From: Heterostelium multicystogenum
Taxonomy: Eukaryota; Evosea; Eumycetozoa; Acytosteliales; Acytosteliaceae
Length of the DNA: 64,000 nucleotides
Reading direction: 5' to 3'
NCBI GenBank assembly: GCA_003667245.1
Contig: RCNN01000064.1
Location: forward strand, 1-64,000
In this document: piece by piece, positions 33,924 to 45,332 of the stretch
Position numbering within the stretch: the first letter of the stretch is position 1
How the letters are laid out: each line of letters opens with the position of its first letter
Made by a program: the position numbers and the translations under genes
Notes under the pieces: model-generated
Seen by the model: the letters and a program-made list of their open reading frames with translations, nothing else
Database searches by the model: none
What the model was told of the DNA's origin: nothing

Positions 33924-36900
33924 TTAGGATATACCGCTTGAATCTGAACTATTGCTATTATCTTCAATTCCTTCATTATTATTATTGTTATTATTGTTAT
34001 TATTGTTGTTATTGTTATTATTATCATTTTCATTGATGTTATTGTTATTGGTGGAATTGCTATTGCTATTGTTATTGTTGTTGTTGTTGTTCTGAACTAA
34101 ACGATGTTGTAGATGTATTGAATCTAATGTGTTGATTGGACTACCGAGAGAGTCTATTGTTAGGCTATCTATAATGCTCTCGAGATAACATTGGTATGAT
34201 TGCGCTGAAACAGAAGTCATTACTGGTGTGGAGATATCTTTGGCCATGATGATCTTGTTGAGCTTCAAACTTTGCTTGGTGTGATGTGCATCGACCCTCG
34301 TCAGGTAGATCAAAATAGCCACACTTGTCAATATCACAATCACTGCTGCGAACAACTCATACGGATGTCTGAGATGGTTTCGATCGACAAAGCATCCCTG
34401 TGATATGTACTCTGGCAGCTCTTTGAATTTAGACAGCAGCGAAAAGTCTGATTCAATGTGCATCTTGCCACCGTCGTAGCTGTTGATGAAGTAGTTGAGA
34501 TTCAGCATGAAGTTGTCTTGCGATTCGACAATTTCAGAGTCGACCAGCCGCACTTCATTGCCGACCATGATTCGGCGAGAGACTCGACCAAAGAGCTTGG
34601 TGTCGTAAAAGTATGAGGTGAACCAACGTAGAGGCGTGTTGTTGGATATTTCAACGACAGGCCCTGTGCTGCAGTGGTTGGCCAGCGTTGGGGTAGGAGA
34701 AGTGATTTCAAACGAAACCTTGAGCCTGTTACGACTGTTCTTGAACTTGTGTCCATTGCTAGTGAGAACGAATCTAACCGAAAACATAGGCCAATGGACA
34801 TTCTCGCCGCCAAACCAGTATTCTCTGTCTCCTCGAGTGTTGCATTCCACTTCAATGTGAATGTTCTTTTTCTTGTTCTCATAGCTAAATGCATTGGGGC
34901 TCGATCTTGTCTCATTCAAGACCCAGAGATCATCTGTGATAAGACGCTCAACAATCTCTCCACTTGGCGTAATCTCATTGATCTGTGCAATGGCTACTTT
35001 AAAGTGGTACAAGAGGTGGTAGGTTTCCTGTCTAAATGTAAACTGTGGGTACTGGGGATCAATCGTATAGAGCGGCTCCGATATATCGTTCTCACAGTAT
35101 GGACCGTTCCAGTTGGGGAAGCATTCACACGCACCATTTCTGCAACGGTCAGAGTGATCGTTACAAAAGTCGCGGCACACTTCGTCGACATCCGAGTAGT
35201 TTGCAACTGAAGTCTGATTGGCGACTGTAAGATAAATGGGCTCGTTAAGGTGCAGAACTCCATCTCCTTCAATCATGCATTGCACTCTGTTCATTGTACT
35301 TGAGGACATAGGAATGCATTCTCTATTTCCGGCAACTATTTTTAAGTCCTGGACATTTGCTGCCATGAAATTACCCAAGATCTTTACTACGCCTCCGACA
35401 GTATAGTCGGCTCCGTCAACTCTTTCAATGAAAGGCTTCCTAAAGTTGAGAACATTGGCTACATAGGTATCAGAACCAATCGAGACAAACACTGGATGGG
35501 ATAGCCCATTTCCAAAGGGCACGATACAAGAGAGGGTGGTGTTTTCACCTTGTTTGTACTTTGTAAGATTGCTGCAGGGTTCAAGGTAGTCTCCAACTCT
35601 TACATCGGCAGCATTTGCGAGATTAAGTGTATTGGAAGTAATATTGATTGCATAGGTATTCACAGATGGCAGAGTGCAGGCTAGGTCGTTTGTATCGATC
35701 GGGAAGTAAAAGAAGTAAGTGCCTTGGGAAATATTATATTGATTACCAATAGTAATATTAATTAAGGCTGGAACTTTTATATTACTTTTAGGTCCTATGG
35801 TGCAATGCATTTCAAAGTCACTCACTACATCGACATCTACACAGTTGTATCCTCCAATTTGCACTACTATAAGGGAATTAGATACTAATCCTTTATTAAA
35901 ATCATCTCCAAGCATTGTAACTCTTCCACCCAGTTGATTGGAAACACTGGAAACAGTGGTAATATATGGTACTGAGAAGATGAAATTAATAAACTCTAAT
36001 ATTCACCAATTTAAATTAATATCCATTGCTACCTACTTTTATATCTATAGAGACCAGTGATGGTTTGTTTTCTGAAATTAAAAGTGAATCCGTGGACTCC
36101 ATATCCAGGAGGGACATAGCATGCAAACTTGATATTGTTTTCAATAAAGAAGAGGTTGTCACATTTTACATTATCTTTCAAAGTAACATTTATATCAAAG
36201 CTGTTGTATTGATATCCAAAATCAAAGCCAGTAATTGTCATAAATCCACCTTTAGAATCTACATATGATACCTTATCTATTCTTGGCTCTACAAATTAAA
36301 ACATATTAATATTACTAATTTGAGTATCTAAACTATAAAGATTCATACTGCATGCTACTGATTCACTGAAATCAGTTCTTAAAACCAAACTACTTCCAAC
36401 ACATGCAACTACACTTGGAATCTTTCCATCAATTGTGTTATTCAATAGAGACAAGTACCTAAAGTTTGTAAATGAAAAGACCTTATCTGAAAGTCTACCA
36501 AACATTAAATTATTGTCTCCATTACTAATTAAATTGAGTATTAATAACTTTTAATTCAATTGTATCTGATGAATGAAATTAAATTCTTACAAATAGGTCA
36601 GAGATGTTGATCTTAGTAAATTTGATACAGTTATATTATCCATAATAAAATTATTATTAATTAAACTGGAATTGCCATTGGAAAGGATGTTAATAATTTA
36701 AGAGGTATATACACTAAACTACTTACATTGTTTGTAAATACGAATGAGTTAGCGGTGGTATATAGCCTACGATACTATTATAGCTTAAATCTAAATAAAT
36801 TAATTTTGGTTGTCGAACCAAATGCTTGGGGATTACACCAGTAATCTTATTATTATTTAATAATCTGAATCAGGGAAATGTAACAGACATTAATGAAATG

Positions 36901-37765
36901 TAAATTGGATATAAATAATAATCATCAATATTCATACAATTTAGATAAATTTGTAGCATTTACAACTTTTAATAAATATCCACTAAAATCATTATAGCTC
37001 AGGTCTCTAAAGTAGAAATACTATTAGTATTTGAATCCAAATTCAACTAGTATTATTGTTTTTCTTACATTTCACTGGCAGATGTAGTTATTAATGGAAT
37101 CGTTCCATTAATTTTATTTCTAGTTAGATTAATAGTTTTTTATACTTTCAAAAGACATTGATTCTGGCTCCATTGTGCCAGTGAGTGAATTGTTCGATAA
37201 ATCCAATGCAGCCAAGTCTCTAAAAAAATATATACAGTTTGGATAGTTTCCTGTTAAGTTATTGTTGGCTAGATTTCTGTTGAGGTGTCATTTATATGAA
37301 ATAAGTTAGTCAATACTGGAGCAACCAAAAGATCCTGGAAAATACAAACATTGAAGATATTGATTTATCTTTTATTTCGATTCCATATAAATTAGAGAGA
37401 TCTATATAGTCTGAAAATCTCATCAGCTCTTTGATCATAGTTGTATTATTGTCCATGATATTAAACTGCTTTTCCACAATTAGTAGTGGAGCTATCATGA
37501 TAGGTACCAAAGAGAGAACATCGTCTTTGAATACAAAGTTGTCGAATTTCTTAATGTAATCTGTCCACCCATTATTTCTTAGCCAATGCGGGCCATTTGT
37601 ATCATTGTATAATTTATGAAGCAGAAAATAATCTCTAGGTCGCAGCTCCAGTTCTCTGCAGCTAACCAAAGTCGAACATTGGAAAAATACAAATATACAT
37701 AGAAGAATACTATTGAAATAATAATAACTATCTAATCTAAAATATCTGTCAATTTTGATCATCAT
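33924..37765 (-). CDS. ComC-like receptor: LRR, IPT/TIG, EGF, ComC domain, TM, Asn-rich tail
   Basis: A second cell-surface protein of the ComC-like class. From the ATG at about 37765 come a signal peptide (ILLCIFVFFQCSTLVSC), an LRR N-cap-like segment (LHKLYNDTNGPHWLRNNGW) and LRR exons separated by short introns (37300-36300). Then come IPT/TIG domains (GGFMTITGFDFGYQYN at about 36190; GGRVTMLGDDFNKG at about 35915; GGVVKILGNFM at about 35390). An EGF-like module (CNDHSDRCRNGACECFPNWNGPYC) lies at about 35090-35170, followed by a ComC-type domain (34950-34380), a transmembrane helix near 34310-34370 and a cytoplasmic tail ending in a long Asn/Ser/Glu-rich stretch. The 3' exon (about 33924-35970) is one uninterrupted frame of over 660 codons. 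The LRR part is fragmented by introns whose exact borders I have not fixed. Confidence 0.85.
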
Positions 37766-38895
37766 CTTTATTGTTTGATTATCTTATCTATCTATTTATT
37801 AATAAAATGATTTATCTAAATGTAACTCTAATAGATAATTTACTATCTTTACAGGTTTATTTAGAAAATAAACAAACAAATTAAAGTTGGACAAAGACAA
37901 TTATTAGTTTATTTATAGAAATTCCCTATTTCTAGATTTTATTTATTTATATAACATAACATATGGAAAACAATAATAATAATACTAATAATATATTATA
38001 TATTATATTATATATAGATAAAAAAGAAAATCTTAATAGCAATAAGTTATCATTCCAGCATGTTTGTTTGTCAAACAACAACAACTACAACAATATAGTC
38101 CAAAAATATCGACACCTCAAGTGTATTGTCTCTCTCTTCCACTCGCCACAATCAAATCAACATTATCACTAAACCATCATGAGGTTACTACTACCACCAT
38201 CATCACCAGCACCACTACTACCACTTAAATATATAAATTATAATTTAAATTTAAAATCTATTTGTTTTGTTTGTTTAGTTTTGTTTGTTTGTAAATCAGG
38301 GATTTTAATTATTATTATATATATATATTATTATTATTGACATATTTATGATTTATATGTATTTGGGTGGGAGTGGGTGGTGAATATATTTATTATCATC
38401 ATATGCTATGTTATACGAGGTGTGTTATGTTTTATTTCCAAATTAATATAAAACATGGGATGATTTGAATGAAAAGATAGAATACAAGTTAAATATAAAC
38501 CCTGTTTGATGTTTCTCCTTTGTCGTTTATTATAGTCGTTTCGAATGAATAAATAAATAATTGATGCTATTTGATGGATGTTGAATGCTATATAACTATA
38601 GTTCAAAACTAACAATTGAAATGAAGTTAAACATGCCGTGAGTGATGATCATTTTATTTGTTCATCACGATTAAACTTACCTTATATTTATAACTTTTTG
38701 TATTCCAAATTACATCATGTAGCGAAACGGTCATAAAGCTAAGTCAATGAGTACTTTTCGGTCAATGTATGTCGACTCGACTTAGTTCATTAATGATAAT
38801 AATTAATATATTGTTTATTCAATAGAGTATCTCATCATTTGAATTGTTGTTTAGGTATTGTTATTGTTGTTGTAGCTATTTACAAGTTAATTAAT
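37766..38895. other. Intergenic region
   Basis: Spacer of 1.1 kb upstream of the second ComC-like receptor gene and downstream of CTF8, so it should hold the receptor promoter. The only open frame (37963-38172) is Asn/Ser/His low-complexity and I do not support it. A patch of mixed composition lies around 38705-38790. No conserved coding sequence is seen. Confidence 0.5.
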
Positions 38896-39495
38896 TTAGT
38901 TGAATTTGGGTTGATGTATTGGCGATGATTGCATCGGTGTTACCGTTGCGATGTCCATCTTCTCTGGTGTAGTTGTCTTTGGTGAGGAGGAAGGTGATGA
39001 TGAAGGAGATTTCCTATGTTGGGGTGATCCATATTTAACACTCTGTTGAGCAATTATCGTTGAAGGCCTGTTTGTAAAGCATATTTTACTATATATCAGT
39101 GTATTTACTTCATACTCTGTTATACTATTACTGTTATTGCTATTACTGTTGCTGCCACTAGTACTGTTTTTATCTTGGTCGACTGTAGATCCTGAAACTT
39201 TTCTAATTACCAACAATGGGTTCTTTAGCTTTATATCTTTTCCTTCAAACAATTGATTTCCAATTTGCAATTGATATATATCCTTTTGAAATCAACACAT
39301 ATATAATCTTAATAAACTAAATGAAAGAGAATGATCAATCAATGTAATTACCTTTTCTTTATGTATCAATTCACCTAAATCTTCGTTTGCTAACTTTGAT
39401 GGTTTTGAATCTTCAAAACAACCTTGAAACTCTATAATACACCATTTCTTCTGTTCGTCTTCATCTAAAGACGATGGTTTATTTATAATAATCAT
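38896..39495 (-). CDS. ctf8: CTF8, Ctf18-RFC clamp-loader subunit
   Basis: Part of the Ctf18-Dcc1-Ctf8 alternative RFC, which acts on PCNA in sister-chromatid cohesion and replication. Two exons, 39352-39495 and 38896-39282, join in phase 0 across a 69-nt intron to give 176 residues without correction. Family features are KKWCIIEFQGCFE near the start, LGELIHKEK, then LQIGNQLFEGKDIKLKNPLLVIRK, and TLIYSKICFTNRPSTII. A Ser/Asn-rich insertion of about 25 residues breaks the core between VIRK and the last strand. The C-terminal Ser/Pro/Thr tail is longer than in the roughly 120-residue human protein. It is followed downstream by the second ComC-like gene on the same strand. Confidence 0.88.
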
Positions 39496-39795
39496 AGTAC
39501 AATAATTAATTAATTATATCAAGAGAGAGTATATCGATATTATATATGATTAAGTACTTAGTTTGATTTATTACAAAAATGATATTTCAAATGTTGAATT
39601 CCCTCCTTTTTTTAAATTTTTTATTCATACTATTTCAACGAAACAAAATATATCGAAGGACTTAATATAGTACTATGTCCAAAGACTCGAAGGAGTTGGC
39701 TGATAAGAATTTGCATAAACACAATGTATAATAATAAATATATGTCAATCAACATAAAATATCGGATAAATTATTATTAAATATTTTAATTTAGT

Positions 39796-40864
39796 TTAGT
39801 TTGATTCTTTAGAGAATTGGACTATTTTTTCAACCAATTGGTCGATACTCTCGGTGTACTCTTTTGGATGTGTCCTCAAATGGCAGACGTGTGGCGAGTT
39901 GTCAAAGCATCTTTCAAGATAAAGGTGGGGTTTTCTGACGAGCGTCTTTGATTTCAGTAATCCTGTGAGTATTTCGACTTGGTCAGATGTTACAATTGCA
40001 TCGTCTTTACTGTAAATTACAAGATGTGGCCAAACATTCTGGAAATATTATTTGAAAATTAATTGTCAGTCCCGACATAATAATAATTTCTAGTCTGTTT
40101 AATTATTGAAAATTACCTTTTCATGTGTAAGATTATATTTATACTTGTCCCAGTAATCAGCCATCAACAAGACCAATAATGGATACATAAATATTTTAAT
40201 AAATAAATAAACAATATATCCACCACTTAAACGAGCTGCTTTCAAACCTGCAGCCATCGACAATGATGGTAAACTATCAAATACAGTTCCTCTCATAAAT
40301 TGATGAAGATGTTGGAAATCCTAATAAACAACTAATATATTAGTATTATGATATTTTGGATTGATGATCATATAATATACATACAGGATTGGTAATCATT
40401 TCATTAATAATTTCAGAGTAGTAGAATCCACCACCATTGGAAAAACAGTGGTAAATTATACCCTGGCATTGTGGGTGCTCCTTAATGTATGCTTTTATAG
40501 TTGGCAACATACTTGTTTTGATTTGCTTAAGACGGTATGGTGGAAAGAATCTAGTTTGATAAACATAATACCAATATCCATATTAGTTAGTATTGGAGTT
40601 GATTTTAATTAAATAATATATTTTTATTAACTTTCTAATGTCTACATACGTTTCAACAGTACCTGGACAATAGGAATAAGTGTTGTAACCTCTTTGAGTC
40701 CATTTCTCAACGTATTTGTTGACATAGACTTGTTGAGAACCCATCCATCCGTAGACCACAACCAAAGGCCTGGTGGCCTCATTGCTAGAGTCCTTTGGTT
40801 TTCCCGATAGATTTGGGATATCACTGCCAACTAAAGCAGGTGCATATTTCAAAACTTCTGCCAT
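39796..40864 (-). CDS. TMEM53/DUF829-like alpha/beta-hydrolase fold protein
   Basis: Four exons (40650-40864, 40385-40550, 40117-40320, 39796-40038) splice in frame to 275 residues with no corrections. The N-terminal strand-loop RPLVVVYGWMGSQQVYVNKYVEKW is typical of the DUF829/TMEM53 family. The middle has GIIYHCFSNGGGFYYSEI, the position of the nucleophile elbow (Ser in FSNGG). The C-terminal half has LVIYSKDDAIVTSDQV, resembling the acid-residue loop, and SPHVCHLRTHPKEYTESI, resembling the His loop. A hydrophobic stretch (IVYLFIKIFMYPLLVLLMADYW) could be a membrane-contacting segment. Members in animals act at the nuclear envelope; enzymatic activity here is unknown. Confidence 0.85.
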
Positions 40865-41968
40865 TACTAACTGTATGTACTAATAAATAAATAAATATTA
40901 AACAATCTGATGCTAATGCCAATGATGATGGTGATATTGATGATCTTGATGATGATGATTGTAGTTGTTAGATGCTCAATACAAAGTATCACACATATAC
41001 AAACAATTTAATCTATGATGATTATCTTAACTAAGCTTATCTGATTTGATAGATCAATGAAACCAACAATATTTAAATAGCAAGGCTAATTTCGTTTGCA
41101 ACGACTCATTCATTTTTGGTAAAAATAATAAAAAAGCAAATAAAATTTATAAAAACCTCAAAACATCATCATGTTGACAGGTTTTTATGAAGTCATGTGT
41201 TTATTCCTTTAAAAGCATCTAATGTCGTTTGCTTGGGATTATTAACACAAGATTAAAATTAATATCTTCATTTAAATAAAATTGATTGAATCTATTAATT
41301 TAATTTGAAATACAACTAGTTTCGGACAATTATACAAGAAGTGTTGTTCGAAATATTTCTTTAATTTAAAAGATTTTTGTGATTAATTTCAATTCCTATT
41401 TATATTTAGTAGAAAACTAAAATTAAATGATTCTAATAGCATATAAAATCAATACTATTTACCTCAGTAATTTCCCGGAGGTTCTCACAACTCTCACTAC
41501 CAATTCAAGTAATTTAAATAAATACTAGAGATACAATTTTGCAAGTAATCACCTATTCAATAGTTTGATTGAAGTGTACCACTAATATTTAAAATAACTT
41601 GTCAATCAAGTCTTGATCATGAATCTTCTTTAATCAATCTTAAATCTAAAAAATTAAAACAAAGATGATAATATCCTATACTCAAAGAATGTAATTGATT
41701 AGATTCCTAAAACTGAAATTGGGTTAGCAAATTAAATATTAAAGGAATCCTTTTTAGGAAATAGTTGTGTATAAAATTACTCGCAAATTGAATTGAATTT
41801 GATTTGTTTTTAGTTTTTTTGTTTTTAAGCATCTGAATTTTCTACACACATTCTCTTATCTACAGATATATTAAGATTTACAATTAATAATAATAATAAG
41901 ATTATTAAAGAGTTTGAGTTTCTGATTGTGTGTTGCTAATTAACAAATAAAAACAGAGAGAGAGAGAC
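40865..41968. other. Divergent intergenic region
   Basis: Spacer of 1.1 kb between the divergent TMEM53-like and HIBCH genes, probably containing both promoters. It holds GAT/GATGAT-rich sequence near 40915-40965 and A+T-rich DNA, with no coding exon that I can see. Confidence 0.5.
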
Positions 41969-43579
41969 ATGACGAGTATGGAGAAATCAATTAGAAGAAT
42001 CAACCAAATTGGTGAACATATCATTTCAGTTTCCTCTGCAACAAAACCAACAAAAATGAACAATAGCAAACAAGTTGTCGATGAAAACGAGTCTTTACTT
42101 CTAGAAACACACGAAAACTACACTACTGTTATCACTCTCAATAGATTGAAGCAGCTCAACGTCTTGAATACCTATATCTTTGTAAATCTCAACAAGAAAT
42201 TGCTCAACTTTGCAAAGGATAACGATGCTCATCTACTCATTCTAAAGGGTAGTGGTGATAAAGCATACTGTGCCGGTGGTGATATAAAAGGTAAGCATGC
42301 TGCTAGTAGTACAATATAATATTTAGCTATGCTAACTAACTGTAAAAAGAACTCACCTCCCAAACAAGAAAAATAGGTTATTCATTCCCAAAATATTTCT
42401 TTACTCATGAATATAATATGGACTATACTGCTGCAACTCTAAAGAAACCAAGAGTTGTATTCTGGGATGGAATTTCAAGTATGTTAAGAAATGAGACTAC
42501 ACTTACTCCTGAATCAATGATTACTAAACTTATTAAAAATATTATCTAGTGGGTGGAGGATTAGGTGTATCGATTCATTCAACATTTAGAATTGTAACTG
42601 AAAGAACTGTTTGGCAATGCCTGAAGTTTGTATGTTTTTTCATACTCATTGGATATGTCTTGAAATATTGGTTTTAACTATAAAAACTCTATACTTCTTT
42701 TAATTTAGCAATTGGATTGTTCCAGATGTTGGAGGATCATACTTTTTAGCAAGATTACCAGACTCACTTGGAAACTATTTGGGTATAACTGGAAAGAGTA
42801 TTAGTGGTGCTGATTGTCTGTAAGTTATTATTAACATTGATTTAGAATTGCTCAAAGATGGATAGCTAATAAATTTTACAGTCAATTTGGAATTGCCACT
42901 CACTATGTAGAATCATCTAAACTGCCAGAGTTGGAAAGAAAACTTATTACAATGGTCAACTCACAGGATATCAACAGAATCGAATCAATTAATCAATGAA
43001 TTTGCCTCTACTCCAAAACGTGAGTATCACACCGAAAAAACAAACTATAATCTATTTCTAACAGTTGTTGACACCCACAGAACCATCCAAGCTATTACAA
43101 GATTGGCCACTCATTCAGCAATGTTTTGCCAATAGATTCAACAGTGTACATGAAATTTTAAATGCTTTAGAGGCATCCAATACTAAATGGGGATCGGATT
43201 TAGTTAAACTTATTCGCACCAAATCCCCAACCAGTGTAAAAGTATGCTATTAAGTTTGTTATTGGCTTCCATCGAATTTAATACTAAGATCTTTGTCCTA
43301 TTCCTATTAGATTGCTTTTAGACAAGTTAAAGAAGGAAATAGATCGTTGGAGGAATCTTCACAATGGAATACAGAATTGCTATCCGTTGCTTGGAAAACC
43401 CAGACTTTTTCGAGGGTGTGCGTGCAGTGGTTGTGGACAAAGACCAGAAACCAAAGTGGCAACCCGCAACTCTCGAAGAGGTCAGCGATGCCCAAATCGA
43501 CAAATATTTTTCACCGCTCCCATTAGGTCAAGATCTTCAACTTGGTAGTTCATTCAATGTAACTGGACTCCACCAATAA
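41969..43579 (+). CDS. hibch: 3-hydroxyisobutyryl-CoA hydrolase (crotonase family)
   Basis: Releases CoA from 3-hydroxyisobutyryl-CoA in valine breakdown. The N-terminal 40 residues are Ser/Lys/Arg-rich and could target mitochondria. The crotonase core shows VITLNRLKQLNVLN, LLILKGSGDKAYCAGGDIKG, then after an intron HEYNMDYTAATLKKP, GGGLGVSIHSTFRIVTERT, the PDVGGSYFLARL motif typical of HIBCH, and the C-terminal ENPDFFEGVRAVVVDKDQKPKW. Introns lie at about 42291-42375, 42480-42549, 42630-42709 and further on. Several one-base breaks must be bridged: TGGCAATGCCTGAAG near 42615 (one G missing), TTCCAGATG near 42725 (one C missing), about 42995, and CACAATGG near 43358 (one A missing). Each fix restores the expected HIBCH sequence, so base-calling error is the simplest explanation. 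Confidence 0.88.
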
Positions 43580-45332
43580 AGCAAACAACACGTTGTTGTC
43601 GTTGATCAATGAAAATATCTATTTATGTCCGGTGATCTGGAACCGTTTTGAACCATGAAAGATCACTAACCATGATGATGAGTAAGAGTGCAAATATTCC
43701 GCAAAGAGGCGTCAGATATCCCAAATTAAATAAAAGATTACTTTGCCGGTTTTGCAAACTCATCATCCAAATCAAAATTGAATTTAATCAAACACTGCCA
43801 AAGGCTGCGATCTCAGTGTGCAAATACCTACTTCTGCATTCGGATGTTGGAGTGTGATGTGTGGTGTGTGATATTAACTTGCTAAGTGTTAGCAATCCGT
43901 TTTACATTTTTTTGGATAATTTTGAAGTTTTTTTTCAAATTAAATTTGGATATTTTTCAATGTTTTGAGTGCCTCCTGGTCATATCGGGGGCTTATCTCC
44001 ATTAATTTAAAAAATATTAAAATATGTGTAGGCAATTTAATATTTTATATTTGTTTTTTTTTGTTTTTTTTTCTTGTTGACTGAGTGATCAACAACTAGA
44101 CAGAGTAATTGGCTACTTTGCATCACACATCACTCGCAATTCCATTCTTATAAAACAAAATATCTATTTTATCAGTATTTAAGATACTATTAGTAAACTT
44201 ATGTGACAACAGTCCAGAAGACAGATATACAAAGTTCAATTTTAGAAAATAATAATCATAAACAAATTATTATAAATGTAAGTGTGATTCCGATCAAGAA
44301 TCAAACTTGTTCATTCATCAAAGATAAAGAATTATTCATTGAAACGATTTGTTTGGTGGAATGTTAACAACAAACAACTAGATATTTATTTAAATTTATT
44401 ATAATAATATCATAATAATTAAAGAGTTGGACTAAATTTTAAAATTTAGTCAAGCTTAACCTTGCAATGCAATCAGGTTTGCAAACCTTCTTTATATAAA
44501 TTCATATCAAAAATTCCCAACAAATCATCTCAATAATTTCATGCATATTATATCTTCATAAAGATTGGAAAAAGGTAGAGAGATAAAGATTACGACAGAA
44601 CTACTTGCAAGTATAGAATTGTAATTCAAAAAAAGAATAGAAGAAAAAGTATTTTAATTTCAAATGCAGCAGCAAACCAACCAACATATACATTTCGTCA
44701 TTGTTATTGTTGTCATAAATCATTTACTTTTTGATCAGTTAAATATACGTAATTAGTTAGCAGACACTTGGTTCCCTATGACCAAACAATCAGATTTGAC
44801 TAAAAATAAAGAATTTTTGCAAAAAAAAAAAAAAAAGAAAAACATATCGATATTCCCATTTCCCTACATGTTTGAGGTACCATGAATAGTCTTCATCTAT
44901 ACTACACAGTGATCAATAAAATCTAGTGTTAAAATAAAAATTGCAAAATTAAAATCAAATTATTATTAATACAATTGCATCAATCAAACATATCACATCG
45001 CACACCATTTTATATCTGTTAAAGTATATGTAAATCAATCACACACATATATACACTCCTACCAAATCAAATCAAATCAAATCAAATTTGTATCAAAATA
45101 TTATTTAAATCACCAAAATTGAAATTATCATATATAGTTGTAAATAGTCGAATCAATTGTTATTAATTTGCTTTAAATTATCAGTTTAGATAGAATAGTA
45201 TAGAAAGTAGTATAGTTGCTTGCAGAATTGGAAGATAAAATCAGCAGGAAATAATATTTTTTATATTCGTTTGACTATCATAGCAATATAGCAATTGACA
45301 AAATATAGATACAAAAGATACTATAGTGAAAA
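43580..45332. other. Gene-poor intergenic region, 1.75 kb
   Basis: No coding exon that I can support; the frame at 43648-43857 has no recognisable features. The region contains long T- and A-runs (44050-44070, 44820-44840) and a short tandem AAATC array at 45063-45089. It should hold the promoter of the RhoGAP-like gene. Confidence 0.5.
45063..45089. repeat. Tandem repeat, 5-nt unit AAATC
   Basis: About five copies of AAATC in the region upstream of the RhoGAP-like gene. Confidence 0.75.

Noticed and set aside
34674..35210. 178-codon plus-strand frame
   Set aside because: Antisense shadow of the second ComC-like receptor's TIG-EGF-ComC exon.
37963..38172. Asn-rich 69-codon open frame
   Set aside because: Low-complexity start and no similarity; lies in a promoter-type spacer.
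43648..43857. 69-codon open frame after HIBCH
   Set aside because: No start context, homologous motif or splice partner; probably 3' noncoding sequence of the preceding gene.
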